From Areca catechu (taxonomy: Eukaryota; Streptophyta; Magnoliopsida; Arecales; Arecaceae): a DNA stretch of 64,000 bases. Positions 1 through 11,085 of this stretch are shown piece after piece. Position numbers and translations under genes: made by a program. The stretch's first letter is position 1, and every line of letters starts with the position of its first letter. Where the stretch lies: assembly GCA_021397845.1 (NCBI GenBank), contig CM038044.1, forward strand, positions 62,099,851-62,163,850, written 5' to 3'. Under the pieces are notes generated by a model. It was not told the origin of the DNA. It worked only from the letters and a program-made list of their open reading frames with translations, and searched no databases.

Positions 1-642
1 CTGCCTAAGAACAGTTCTATCATAATTTTCAGCAAGACTAATTTTAGCATCTTTAGGGTTCTTTTTGCATAATTATACTTATTTTAATTTTTCTGCATAT
101 TAGGTACTTTTCTGTAAATTATATCTCTGCTAAAACAAAAGAATAAATACAAAAAAATAATAAAAAATACAAAACAACCTAAAAACCCTAATTTGCATTT
201 TCGTATGTGTGTCATCATGTGCATAAACTATTTTAAGGGCAATTCTACTATGCCAGATGGGGGGAGGATGTGATAACCTCTCCTTAGCCCAAAACAGTAA
301 CCCTTTGCATTTGAACCTAAGCCTAATTTAAAATCAATTAGCAATCTAATACAGTTTAGGGACACCAAGAGGTCGGGTTCGAGTCTTGTGAGTGAACTAG
401 TGCACTCAACCTTTCAATTACTTTTGAAAGCTGGTGTCTAAGGCTAGAGGTCCAGAGGCAAACTCCATAAGCAGACTGGTGGTTATTAATTAGGACCATG
501 TGTCAAGCAGGGAGAGCCTTCCACCACCCCACCTCTTACCTGGCCAGTGGAAGACTAATTTTAAAGTTGGGGGTGTAATTTGAGTTAGCTCATTCCACTT
601 AAGCTCTAGGTCTAGGAACCCTAGAAGCTAGGATTGCATTGC
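1..642 (+). other. Untranslated leader of G1
   Basis: No coding potential. Bases 240-630 match the leader of G2 (about 25040-25440) in order: a GGGGGAGGAT-type stretch, a block about seven-part lists of lost text ending in TCTTACCTGGCCAGT, then AGGTCTAGGAA just before gag. The complement of the same leader is seen at 63040-63420 in G3. In G2 the leader is about 900 bp, so the G1 5' LTR should end a few hundred bases left of the window. Confidence 0.75.
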
Positions 643-1050
643 ATGACCACTAGATTAGGAACACCATATCAACAACCCCAAGCTCAAACCAATTCCACTA
701 TGGACTCGAATTTGGAAGCCTTGATGCGAACTATGACTGAACAGTTTAGGCAGCTCAATACTAGGTTTGATCAAATGGAGGAAAGAATGGGTAATCTAGA
801 AGAATCCCATATGATTCAACCTAATCCTAATTTACCTAGATCCATTCCCACAGGTCCAAGAGCCCAACATTGAGAACTCACACCTGAACCCAATCCTAGG
901 CAGCCCTATCAAGATGTCAATGACCAAGAAGATAGAGCCCTTAGGAACATTAGACTTGAGGCACCAACCTTTGATGGAAACTTAGACCCTAAGGTGTATT
1001 CTAATTGGGAGAGTGACATGGACCAGTATTTTGAGTGGTATGAGATGTCT
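643..1050 (+). pseudogene. gag: G1 gag, N-terminal part
   Basis: Gag forms the virus-like particle and packages the RNA. I chose ATG at 643 (MTTRLGTPYQQ) because the G3 copy starts with the same MTTRLGT. A polar, probably coiled stretch follows (DSNLEALMRTMTEQFRQL; RFDQMEERMGNLEE). A TGA at about 871 breaks the frame, then reading resumes with APTFDGNLDPKVYSNWESDM and QYFEWYEMS, the usual start of the plant gypsy gag core. The coding sequence is cut at the GAGGA target site (1051-1055) by a solo LTR and resumes at 3651 with KVKFAKLRLV. The same peptide order is seen uninterrupted in G2 at 25770-25900, which fixes the breakpoint. Confidence 0.88.
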
Positions 1051-1055
1051 GAGGA

Positions 1056-3645
1056 TGATGGGAATTCTCCCAGGGTGCCAGGAATCAAGCAGCATGCGGA
1101 AGTGAATTTCAAAACAAAATTCTAAGCATGAAATCCTAATATAGCTAGAAAACCCTAATTCCCAAGAACCCCTTAGGCAATACCAATCAACGAAACATAA
1201 ATGAAGTCAGAATACATACCTGGATCGCTGAAATCCAATCTTTTCCATAAGGCTTACAAGTGTAAGCCCTCCAACGGTGATCCACATGTGAATGATACCA
1301 AGGAAGAATCCCTATTGGGGTTGCCTGCTTCAACATAACTCTTTTTTCAGCCTTTTGACCTTTGACCACTGTAGGGCACCCTAACCTACTGTAAGGCTTT
1401 AAGGACACGGTCCTAAACCACTCTTGGTTTTAGGACAACCCTCCTCTATGACCCCTTAGGCTTATGTTCTAAAACTAAGCCTTGTCCTAGTGGAAAAGAC
1501 CTTGTCTTAACAAGACAAGTCTTGTCCTAAATTAAGAAGGTGGGAGTAGAAGAACACTCAGACTGACAGACTCTCGGGAAAATGGGATTCCTATTTTTTG
1601 ATGACCGAAAAACTATATCTCTCATTTCACCATACCCCTTTATATAATATTTCAAGGGGCATGAAAACCATCCCGACATCTCTTATCAGATATGTTATTT
1701 CATATCTGATAAGATTCTTCAGGATTAAATAGTCTTATCCGTGTTCTTTCCCTTTCCAGATTAAATCTCCATGTGCCATTTGGCATTTAGCGATTAAGAA
1801 GAATGGAAGGAGGCATCATTTCAGATTTAAAAACCATGGAAAGAGTAGAGTCCTGAGAGCAAAAGGACTCTGCCTCAGAACCGTGTGCAGATGAAGAGAC
1901 GCGACTCTTCATTTGCACGCGCTACTCTTTTTCCCATTTCATGCCGCTCTCTTATTCCCTTTGACTGGTCATTTAAATCCAAAAGGCATAGGGATAAGAA
2001 GAGAAGGTGCTCCTTGATGAAACACTAGAGTGTTTCATCTGCAGAAGGACTTTTGTCCTTCTGTGCGCACCTTCATTTCCCGCGCTCCAAGGGGCACCAA
2101 GAGTCCTTCTATGGTCAAATTTATCTACACCCCATGCAACCTTTGACTAGTCAAAGCATATGCAATACGGGTGTCAAAAGAAAGAGAATCAAGTCTTCTT
2201 TTCTTCCATATAAATATATTTTAGATCAGAGGACTATAGACTCTTTTCTAGGCCTTTTTGAATGCCAAGGTATCATTTTGGCATCTAAAGTCCCAACTCA
2301 AATGGACTCTTCAATAAAACATCCAAAAGTCCAAAATAAAATCAGATCAAGCTCTAATTTGGCTATCCCCACTTAGGACTCAACCTAATTTTGGTTTTTC
2401 TTAATTAGGTTAGCTCAATTAGCAAGCAACCGGACCCAATCCTATTGGGTTAGGAATTGGGTTAGCTTACATATGCTAGTATGCAACTGGCTAACCAATT
2501 AGGATCCCATGATCCTAATTAAACCAAGAGTAACTTCCTTGGCCTACTCTTTATTGTGTGTGACCCATTGGGTTCTACATCTAGCAAGCAGTAGGTTTAG
2601 GTATGAGCAAATTTTATCCGATCGAACCTGATTAACCTAATTAGGTCAAATCGGCTCACCTAATTGTCCAATTCGAATCACACATCGAATTGACTCATGA
2701 AACCAATCTAATTAGTTCATGAAAATCCACAAGACAAGATTGACATCTAGCAACATGTCATGCCTACCCGGAAGATGAGAAATTTGATGGAAATTACCAA
2801 AATACCCTTCAGTAGTAAGTTACCGTGCAATTCAATCTTTTGATCTCCCATTATCTCGATTACGTGATGGATATTGATAAATGTCAAACCCTAACACTTA
2901 ATCATATCGAATCTCAGCTCGATCATGAGGACTCAGTTAATGACTGATTAGAAGCCACTTCTAATCTCATTCCACTTTGCAAAGATTCCTTGAGTCACTC
3001 ATCGAAGAGATCACATGGGATAACATATCCTCTTACTAGGATTGATCAATTCCTTATTGGTCCACTCACATCCTTCGTACACCTTCCACCATACCTAGAA
3101 TACCCCATACATGTCGCAATACCATGAATGAGTATGAACCAAAGTATGGCTTAGTGTGCACAAGGAACCATGGTGACCTTAGGTCTGAAGATCACATGCA
3201 CAACTTCTACTCTGGGACCTATCTTTTGACAGTAAGACTTCCATAAGATAGTCTCGGTGCGGATCAATTCAGTGTACTTATAACCTAATAAGCACCCTTA
3301 TCCTTGATTAGTATCTCTACACAAGTAGCTGTGAGACTAACCACCCTCATCAACAGAGCATACAATAGGATAAGCTAGTCTTACTGGATTCATCGATCTC
3401 CGAATCGATGGTCCAATGACTAGGAACATTCTAGATTAGTGTTTATAGGAATTAGGTCTCACTGTTATTTTATCATAACCCTAATTCCATTGCCCTACTC
3501 TATGGGGTTCATCATAGTCAAAAATATGACATAGCAGTATATGATGAATCAAATGCCTTTATTATAAATAATGATGTCATGCATGAGTTGGAAGTTTACA
3601 AAAAAGGCCCAAACAATGATTGGCTCATAGGGCATTTTTCTATCA
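1056..3645 (-). repeat. Solo LTR of copia family L, with target duplication
   Basis: On the minus strand it runs from TGATAGAAAAATGCCC to GAATTCCCATCA, with TG/CA ends. It is flanked by a perfect 5-bp duplication GAGGA (1051-1055 and 3646-3650) and splits the G1 gag. About half its length (2050-3620) matches, in the same orientation, 11086-11296 plus 18041-19169, the LTR next to the minus-strand copia pol at 19.2-21.0 kb; bases 1090-2600 match the complement of 9581-11067. No pol lies inside, so it is a solo LTR left by LTR-LTR recombination. At 2590 bp it is long for a copia LTR. A TATA-like TATATAAAGG sits on the minus strand near 1639-1648. ORFs inside are accidental. Confidence 0.88.
1490..2110 (-). 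repeat. Hairpin cluster inside the L-family LTR
   Basis: Perfect inverted repeats follow one another: CTTGTCTT/AAGACAAG near 1502-1520; a 14-bp stem 1681-1694 with 1701-1714 (loop TTATTT); AGAGTCCT/AGGACTCT near 1848-1873; a 22-base palindrome with one mismatched pair near 1890-1911; GATGAAACACT/AGTGTTTCATC at 2016-2039 (2-base loop); CAGAAGGAC/GTCCTTCTG at about 2042-2063. They flank the TATA-like box. Their role is unknown. Confidence 0.75.
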
Positions 3646-4512
3646 GAGGAGAGGAAGGTCAAGTTTGCCAAGCTTAGGTTAGTCGGCAGGCTAGGTTATA
3701 TTGGGGCAATGTTGAAAGGCTTAAGCACCAAAGAGGAGATTTGCTCATAGTTACATAGAGAGCCATGAAGATCAGACTTAGGGAGAAATACCTACCCTTA
3801 TCCTATGAGCAAAGACTCTTAGATTAGTAGCAAAAGTGACCAAGGTAATAAATCCATGTCCGAGTATATTGCAAGATTCGACGAGTTTGTCATGAGGTGT
3901 GGTGTAGCTGAGTCAGAGTCGGTCACCCTATCTAGGTTTTGAGCGGGCCTACATGAGAACATCTAGAGTGAATTATTTTTAAGAGAGGTCCATGACTTAG
4001 ATCAGGCCTATCAAATTTCTAGGAATTATGAAAGATTCCAGAGAGGACCCATTACTAGATGACCTGAACCTAATAGGTTTAGTACTCCTGGAAATAGGCC
4101 TAGAGTGAATCAGTTTTCCAATAGCCAACCCAAGCCTACCACTCCTCTAGCTCATAAAGATGATAAAGGAAAGGCACTTGACATGCAAGGGACTAGAAAC
4201 CAACCTATTTGATGTTTTAATTGTAAAAGTTATGGTCACTATGATAGTCGATGCCCCGTGCGAGCCTTACATATTGGAGAGTTTAATGAGAAGGATCCTG
4301 AAACTATGGAAGAATGTGAAGAAGAAGTATATGAGGCTAAACTTGAGTTAGCAGATGAGTATGAAGGGGATGAGGATGACTTAGAATCACCTGATCTCTT
4401 AGGAGTCGTTAGGTGCATCTTGATGCAGACCAAGAAGAACAAGGACTGGTATATGACTAACATCCTACAAACCTTTATTAAGGTAGGGACAAAGTTTGCA
4501 AAATTATCATAG
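3646..4512 (+). pseudogene. gag: G1 gag, C-terminal part with CCHC knuckle
   Basis: Continues the split gag. It reads through the gag core (KIRLREKYLPLSYEQ; SMSEYIARFDEFVMRCGV; LHENI, SELFLREVHDLDQAYQI), then a proline- and asparagine-rich linker, to a zinc knuckle at 4213-4254: CFNCKSYGHYDSRC, an intact CX2CX4HX4C motif that would bind RNA. An acidic tail follows (MEECEEEVYEAKLELADEYE). Stops occur at about 3757, 3825-3840, 3941, 3965, 4062 and 4210. The last part overlaps the start of the protease in another frame, as is common in gypsy gag-pol. Confidence 0.85.
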
Positions 4513-4800
4513 ATAGTGAAAGCTGTGTTAACGCCATTTTGATAAATGCGGTTAAGAACCTAGGTTTAACTACAGTGCCCCATCCCAACCCTTATAAGGT
4601 TTCTTGGATTGACTCAACCTCTATACCTATTAAATGGAGATGTCAGGTTATGGTCCAGGTCCAGTCGTATCAAGAGAATGTCTGGTGTGACGTTCTTCCA
4701 ATGGAGGTCAGTAGTATTATTTTAGATAGACCCTGGCTATATATAACCTTTATGGCTGGTCAAATTCATGTTCCTTTAACCATCATGGTAAAAGGATAGT
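4496..4800 (+). pseudogene. pol: G1 aspartic protease
   Basis: Retroviral-type aspartic protease, which would cut the Gag-Pol polyprotein. The active-site region reads KIIIDSESCVNAI near 4504-4542, keeping the catalytic Asp, with Glu where the DS/TG motif usually has Gly. It continues NLGLTTVPHPNPYKVSWI and ends in the flap/C-terminal motif LDRPWLY near 4722-4742. The minus-strand G3 copy has the matching KIIIDSDSCVNA and LGRPWLYDHEA, so an acidic residue at the third position may be a family trait rather than decay. A frameshift separates it from gag. Confidence 0.8.
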
Positions 4801-4959
4801 CATTAATTCGACCCCACCTAAGGAAAATATCAAGAGAGGGTCTAGCAATTTAAGGGAGAAAGAGCCAGGACTTAACCTAATCACCGCGAGGGAACTAGAA
4901 TGTGAGTTGACTAAAGGTGTGCCAGTTTAGATTCTGACTACTAAGGAAGTTTCTGATCA

Positions 4960-6330
4960 ACCCCAACAAGAGCAACCTAAGGAGATAGTTGAATTTTTGA
5001 AGGAATTTCAGGATGTGTTTCCAGAAAATCTACCCGATCAACTGCCACCCTTAAGGGACATTCAGCATGCCATAAATTTAGTCCCATGAGCTATCCTACC
5101 AAACCTCCCACATTATAGGATGAACTCTATAGAATATCTAGAGTTACAAAAATAAGTAGGGGAACTACTTCGAAAAGGATTTATTATGGAGAGTCTTAGC
5201 CCATGTGCAGTTCTAGCATTGTTAACCCCAAAAAAAGATGGCACTTGAAGAATGTGTGTTGATAGTAGAGCCATCAATAAGATAACCATGAAATACCATT
5301 TCCCTATTCCCCATTTGGATGACATGTTCAATATGATGGCCGGATCATCTATCTTTTCAAAGATTGACCTTAAGAGCGGCTATCACCATGTTAGAGTCAG
5401 ACCTGGGGATGAATGAAAAATAGCCTTTAAGACTAAGGACGGTTTATATGAATGGTTAGTGATGCCTTTTGGATTGTCAAATGCCCCAAGTACTTTTATG
5501 AGGATCATGACTCAAGTATTGAAAACTTTTCTTAGAAAGTTTATAGTATCTATTTTGATTATATCCTCATATATAGTAAAACTGAGGATCACTTTGACCA
5601 TCTCCGACAAGTGTGTCAATCCCTTATGAGAGACAATTTATATGCCAATCTTAAGAAGTGTAGTTTTTTAACCTCGAGAATTATTTTCTTAGGCTTTGTT
5701 GTGACTTTTAAAGGGATTTCAGCTGATCTTGAGAAAGTTAAGTCTATAGTTGAGTGGCCTGTGCCTAAAAACATACACAATGTTCGTAGTTTCCATGGCC
5801 TTGCTACTTTCTATACGAGATTCATTCAAGGATTTAGCACAATTGTAGCACCTATCATGAATTGCCTTAGGAAAGGAGCTTTTGAGTGGACCAAGAGTGC
5901 CAATAGAGCCTTCTTAAAAATTAAGGATAAAATGATTCGAGCACCTCTGTGGAGATTACCTGATTTTTTTAAAGATTTCGAGGTTGCTTGTGATGCCTCT
6001 GGAGTTGGTATAGGTGGAGTATTGAGTCAAGAGAGTCACCCTGTAGCCTTCTTTAGTGAAAAATTAAATGAGGCTAAACTTAAATACTCAACCTATGATA
6101 AAGAGTTTTATGCGGTAGTACAAGCTTTGAGATATTGGAGATATTATCTACTACTGCAGGAATTTGTCCTTTATTCAGATCATGAGGCACTTCGATTTTT
6201 AGGTTCCTAAAAGAAGCGAAACCCTAGGCAAGCAAAGTGGGTAGAATACATTCAAGCCTATACTTTTGTGCTAAAACATCGTATTGGTACTAAGAATAAG
6301 GTTGTCGATGCTCTTAGTAGACGATCCATA
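4960..6330 (+). pseudogene. pol: G1 reverse transcriptase and RNase H
   Basis: Copies the RNA into DNA. RT reads from EFLKEFQDVFPENLP through RKGFIMESLSPCAVLALLTP, CVDSRAINKITMKYHFPIP and SKIDLKSGYHHVRV to LVMPFGLSNAPSTFM. The catalytic box is damaged: the family YxDD reads YFDY at 5551-5562, and a frameshift lies just before it. The 199-residue open part from 5611 holds the RT end (LGFVVTFKGISAD; WPVPKNIHNVRSFHGLATFY) and RNase H (VACDASGVGIGGVLSQ, YDKEFYAVVQAL, YSDHEALRFL), ending near DALSRR at 6310. Stops are at about 5088, 5155, 5247, 5417 and 6208. Order and motifs are diagnostic of gypsy RT-RH. Confidence 0.93.
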
Positions 6331-6399
6331 CTCCTTAACTCAGTTAGTACTGAAGTTGTCGGATTTGACAAACTGAAGGAATAGTATGAAACTTGTCTT

Positions 6400-7655
6400 G
6401 ATTTTAGTGAGACCTATCAGTCTGTCAAACAAGGACCCTCTAGTTGTAAGTATACTCTGAATGATGTCTACCTCTTTAAGGATAATCGGTTGTGTATTCC
6501 TAGAACCTCCCTTAGAGAATTTTTGATTTGAGAAACCCAAGCCGGTGGTCTAGCTGGTCACTTTGGTAGGAATAAGACCATTCTAGCTGTTGAGTACCAA
6601 TTTTATTGGCCAAGTCTGAAAAAGGATGTAGCTTAGGTTGTAGCTAGGTGTCGAACTTGTGCTATTGCAAAATAGCAAAAACAAAACATTGACTTGTATA
6701 TCCCTTTACCAGTACCAGACTGTCCTTAGAAAGACCTTAGTATTGATTTCATGTTAGGTTTACCCAAGACTTTAAGAAAACATGATTCCATCTTTGTAGT
6801 GGTCAATCGGTTCTCTAAGATGGCATATTTTGTACCCTGTTCACAAACTTCTGATGCTTCTAAGGTAGCTAAAATTTGTCTCAATAGCATGGTTAGGCTA
6901 CATGGACTTCTTAAATCCATAGTGTCTGATAGGCATGTTAGATTTACAAATTACATTTGGAAAACCCTTTGGCACTTGTTAGGAACTAAGCTCAAATTTT
7001 TTACATCCTACCATCCCCCAAACAGATGGTCAGACGGAGGTTGTAAACTGGAGCCTAGGGAATTTGCTTAGATGTCTTGTAGGTGGAAACACTGGGAATT
7101 GGGATGTTTTACTACCAAGAGTTGAGTTTGCCTATAATAGTTCAGTCAATAGGTCTATAGGCAAGAGTCTATTTAAGATTGTCCATGGATATAAACCTAG
7201 AAAGCCTTTAATTCTAATTCCCTTGCCCATGCACGTATTTCGGAATCTATAGAGTCATATGCATAGCACATTAAAAAATTGCATAAAGAGATAAGTACGA
7301 AATTATTGAAAGCAATGAATCTTATGAGCATATGGCTAACACACATAAACGTTTCAAAGAATTTAATGAGAGAGACTCTATCATGATTAGGCTTCGTCCT
7401 GAACAGTTCCCACCAGGACCATGAAAAAACAACATGCTCTAGTACAGGACCATACAAGATCATAAAAAAAATTGGGTTTAATGCCTATATAATAGATTTA
7501 CCACCTGAATTAGGTATTAGTCCAACCTTCAATGTATCAGATCTTGTTGAGTATAAGGAGCCAATAATGATACCTAGTGAGCCATTTGGGCATGATTCCA
7601 TCTTTGAGAGTGACCCTGCCCCTGAGTGTCCACCAGCCAAATTACTAGAAAGGCG
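6400..7655 (+). pseudogene. pol: G1 integrase
   Basis: Inserts the cDNA. The N-terminal HHCC finger is visible as GHFGRNKTI followed by CRTCAIAK near 6560-6670. The catalytic core has LSIDFMLGLP (first Asp, near 6745), SDRHVRFTNYIWKTLWHLLG (second Asp, near 6930) and, after a one-base frameshift near 7016, TDGQTEVVNWSLGNLL with the catalytic Glu. It continues DVLLPRVEFAYNSSVNRS and SLFKIVHGYKPRKPL, then the C-terminal part IRLRPEQFPPGP with PTFNVSDLVEYKEPIMIPS. Stops at about 6381, 6529, 6636, 6672 and 6727 disable it. Confidence 0.9.
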
Positions 7656-7860
7656 AGAAAAGATCGAGCAAATTCTGGATGACAAAACTATCACTACTAG
7701 GAGTAAGGATTATCAGCGTTACCTGGTTCGATGGTAAGGTAGACCAGAATCTAATAATTCGTGGATCACTTGAGAGGATCTACAAAGAATTAACCTAGAC
7801 TTGCTCTAACATTACCAGAGTAGAGTAAACCCATACTCGACAGGATCAAGTTCATCCCAC
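7656..7860 (+). pseudogene. G1 chromodomain-like C-terminal tail
   Basis: After the integrase the frame reads KIEQILDDKTITTRSKDYQRYLVRW, then GRPESNNSWIT and EDLQRINLDLL, ending YQSRVNPYSTGSSSSHSG. The pattern 'Tyr-Leu-Val-(Arg/His)-Trp-x-Gly-Arg-Pro-Glu ... Trp-Ile' is that of a chromodomain fused to plant chromovirus integrases, which reads histone marks and steers insertion to heterochromatin. Stops interrupt it at about 7735, 7771 and 7807. The same tail is present in G2, G4 and G3. Confidence 0.8.
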
Positions 7861-7871
7861 TCTGGGAGAAT

Positions 7872-9580
7872 TGGTGAGGACACCAGAGCTAGGAAAAGAT
7901 GTCAAAACCCTCCAAGCTCGTTGTGGATCACCAATAAGTAGTCAAGTATTTTAATTTCAGCTTGAGTCCTGTAAATAACATTAGTTTGCTTTGTTTGTGA
8001 ATTGGTCAATTTGAATCTTGTAATTAGTATTTGAATAAGTCAAGGGGTTTCATAAGTAGCCAAGATCCAAGTCATCATCACCCTGGTGGATCAATTCTAT
8101 GACAAAAGAAGGTTTTCCAAAACTTTCACCAGACATTCGAACATTAGAAATCCAGAATCGAGACATTTGGACATCCAGACATTGAAACATTGGGACATCC
8201 AGACATCTTGACAATGGGACATTGGGACATCAACACATTGGGATAATTTTAAAGTTCATCTTTATCCAAAAGAGGCGCCATCCAACTTTCCTTCTCATCA
8301 CCCATTTGAAAATCCAAGAAGATGCTATTAAGAGAAGTACAGCAGAAGAATTGTGCTTCTTATCTGGTGCCCCTTCATCCTCAAATTGTTGCTCACTCTA
8401 AGATGGACACCCACCCAAGGAATCATTCAAATTTAAATGGAAGAAGAGTCCAAGGATAAGTGGAGGTTCATCTAAATTTTAAAGGAGTTCAAGTTTTCAT
8501 GGAATCCATTCGACATTTAAAGAGGAGTTTTATTATCATGCTTACCATTCAAATATGAAAACAGGAAGGAGTTCACACCAAGGATGGATTAGCGCTAATT
8601 GAGAAGGAATTTAGGTGCCATCTCATCTCATTTTTTTTGTTGCACATTTCTTCTAAAACCATGGAACATCTCATTCACCACCCAAGCCATGAGAAGTCCA
8701 ATTACAAGGGAGGTCTATTCAATTCAAATTTTAAGGAGTTTCCATGCAAGTCAAGAAAGAGTGTAGAGTCCAATGTAATCCCTAATTATCATGTATTCAA
8801 AAAATTTTATGTTATCATGCTACCTTGTATGGAAGGTCTGTAAATACAACTCCATTCTACCACCTTGTATCCAACTTATGTTGATTAATAAAACTCTGGC
8901 AGTTTCCTTTCTCCAATTGCTGGGTAAGCATTGAGAGTGTAATTCCTGGTTAATCAATTGTAGTATATGAGTGCTCTACTGGTTATCATTGCACTAGGAT
9001 GTGTGTGAAGTACTGAAATCTGAGTTGATTCCTAACTCCAAGATCCTGAAGCCAGGCGCCTCCATCTTCAGCATCCAGTCCAGATCCAGAACCCATTCGA
9101 CCAACCTTCTTTCCCTCTCGCATTTTAGATTTCCATTCCATTTCTATTGTTCTAATCACCATTCTTTGTAGGATCCCTAGTGTTCTCGATCAGAAGAGGA
9201 GGTTTTCCTTACCATCCAACCATCAACGAGAAGATTTGCTCTGAAAGATTGAAGTTTGGAATCCTACAGCGAGATCATGAGAATTGAATCCAGATCTATT
9301 GAAATGGAGAAGAGAAAAGTGTTATTGGTAAGTGACCATCCAAATCTCATTAGATCTGGTTAATTGAAGTTAGGACGACCTTGAATCGATGGTTTTTCAA
9401 TCATCGGATCAAGGGTTCTTCATATGATTGCATGCTGATTATATTACGGGTAGTTAGTAGAGACTTAGTCTAATTTTAATTAAATTAATTTGATAGTTTA
9501 TTTGAGTTGCTGCCATTGCTCATTAAAAAAAATAATAAATTATAATTATTAGAATTAGTCTTTGCATCCATCCCACATCA
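7872..9580 (+). repeat. G1 3' LTR
   Basis: A purine run CTGGGAGAAT (polypurine tract, up to 7871) is followed by TGGTGAGGACACCAGAGC, the family's LTR start, also seen at 27411, 39010 and 54193 and, complemented, at 60154. The end TCCCACATCA at 9580 matches the CCCGCATCA ends at 24526, 28774 and 40599. Near 8155-8240 there are short repeats of GACATTGGGACATC type. An AATAAA lies near 8887. Open frames inside are accidental. Length 1709 bp. Confidence 0.85.
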
Positions 9581-9788
9581 TAAAGGGTCACACACATTAG
9601 AAAATTGACCTAGGAAGTCAATTACATTTTAATTAGGGTCATGGGATCCTAATTGGTTAGGTAGGTTGCACACTAGCATGTGTAGGCTGACCTAATCTCC
9701 TAACCCAATCGAATTAGGTCTAAAAGATTGCTAAATTGAATAACCAATTTGTTGGAGTCCTAAATTAGGTTGTGTCCTAAGTAAGACA

Positions 9789-10262
9789 AATTTATCAGAT
9801 TTTATCTGATATTTTTTGGGCATGTTATGCACCATATATCAAGAGTCCAAATGGCATGGGACTCTTGGTGCAAAATGGGTACTTGGCATTTAAAGGGGCA
9901 CAGAAGGACCAATAGACCTCTTACTTGAAAACAAATTATATGGTCAGAAAGTAGATTTAATTCCCTTTCATATGACACCCATTTTGCATATCTTTTGATT
10001 GGGTCAATATGTGAAAGGCATGGAGAAAGGTGGCGCACAAAGTGAAGAGTCGCGACTCTTCACTGTTGGTGCACAAATTTTTGGCACACAAAAAGGACAA
10101 GAGTCCTTTTGCTTGTCATTCACCAAAGCCAGATAAAGTCCAAGGGACTTTATCCTCATCTCCACACCCTCTCATATGGGCTTTGATAGGTCAACAAAAG
10201 GAAGAATGCAATGGAAGAAAGTTAGCGCACATGAAGAGTTGCGACTCTTCAAGTTTGGCGCT
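9789..10262 (+). repeat. Hairpin cluster in the L-family LTR (+)
   Basis: Inverted repeats upstream of the TATA box: ATCAGAT/ATCTGAT near 9793-9809; CAAGAGTCC/GGACTCTTG near 9840-9867; a perfect 24-base palindrome at 10041-10064 with core GAAGAGTCGCGACTCTTC; AAAAGGAC/GTCCTTTT near 10091-10112; GATAAAGTCC/GGACTTTATC near 10134-10156; TGAAGAGT/ACTCTTCA near 10232-10251. The heptamer GACTCTT or its complement recurs in most arms. Confidence 0.8.
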
Positions 10263-10530
10263 AATTTCATGAAGCAGAGTCCTTCTTTGATAAGGAATTT
10301 TTCAAATCACCGATGCTTCTAAATCAAAAGCCATGTCTCTTGGCCTTCCTGCAACCAGTCACTACCATGTGGCAAGTGGAAAAGTTGGCAGGAAACTAAC
10401 AGATATAAGGCGGTTGGCATAGGAAATGTCATAACTCTTCAAGATAAGACTCCTTCTCATTAAAGGGTCTTATTTGATATGTGTATGGACAGATCAAAGG
10501 CTGTTGAAGAGCCGGTGCCTCTCCCTCTCC

Positions 10531-10539
10531 TATAAATAG
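10531..10539 (+). promoter_or_regulatory. TATA box of L-family LTR
   Basis: TATAAATAG in a CTCC-rich context, about 2.0 kb into the LTR by comparison with the solo copy, where a minus-strand TATA-like box lies at the matching place. Confidence 0.65.
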
Positions 10540-11085
10540 CCATTGGTATTTAGGTTGATAGTATCTGATTCCGTCCTTTCTTTCCAGCATTCACTCACAC
10601 TCTGCTACTCACACTCTTATCACCTCCTTCCCTTATTAGAGTTAAGGTATTGTCTTAAGACAAGTCCATCATTTTAAGACAAGGGTTTAAGAAGAGATTT
10701 AAGAAGTGGAAAAGAGAGTGAAGAGAGGATTTGGAGATGGCTCAGAGTGCTCTACTGGAGGGCAAAGGTCTGAGCAAGGAAGGATAGGCGACCAAAGTAA
10801 GAAAGGCCATTAGAAGTGTCATAGTGGCTTAAGCAACCTATTAAAGAGTGCTTCCTAGGTTCCATTCCTGTGTGGATCACCTTTAGAGGGCATGCACTTG
10901 TGTGCCTAGTGGAAAGAAGAAAGAATTAGCATTCCAGGTATTTTTCCAAACCCTAATTGCATGACTTGTTAATTGTAATGAATAAGGGATCTTGGGCTTA
11001 GGGTTTCATGTTACTTGGAGTTTTTACAAAAAAAAAATTTGAAATCCATTATTCCACTGTGCCATCAAAACCCTAGAAATCTAAC

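Larger units (their letters stand above)
1..9580 (+). mobile_element. Ty3/gypsy chromovirus G1, 5' LTR outside window
   Basis: Reading in order gives leader, gag with a CCHC knuckle, aspartic protease, RT, RNase H, integrase, chromodomain-like tail, polypurine tract and 3' LTR. This RT-RH-IN order with a terminal chromodomain is the Ty3/gypsy chromovirus arrangement. The element is split by a solo LTR of another family at 1056-3645. It carries many in-frame stops and frameshifts, so it is a fossil. At 9580 it stops at TCCCACATCA, and family L LTR sequence follows at once, so G1 probably inserted into that LTR. The 5' LTR and left target duplication lie before base 1. Confidence 0.9.
9581..11067 (+). 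repeat. L-family copia LTR (+), right part
   Basis: The complement of 1056-2600 matches this stretch in order, from GGGTCACACACA to the LTR end CCATCA at 11067. It is therefore about the last 1.5 kb of an L-family LTR in the plus direction; the left part would lie beyond G1, outside the window. A good TATA box TATAAATAG is at 10531-10539, with a CT-rich start region and CACTCACACTC after it. ORFs at 9802-10272 are accidental; the peptides are encoded by hairpin arms. Confidence 0.8.

Noticed and set aside
10030..10272. Small ORF of 80 residues before the L-family TATA box
   Set aside because: Its codons are the arms of inverted repeats in the LTR.
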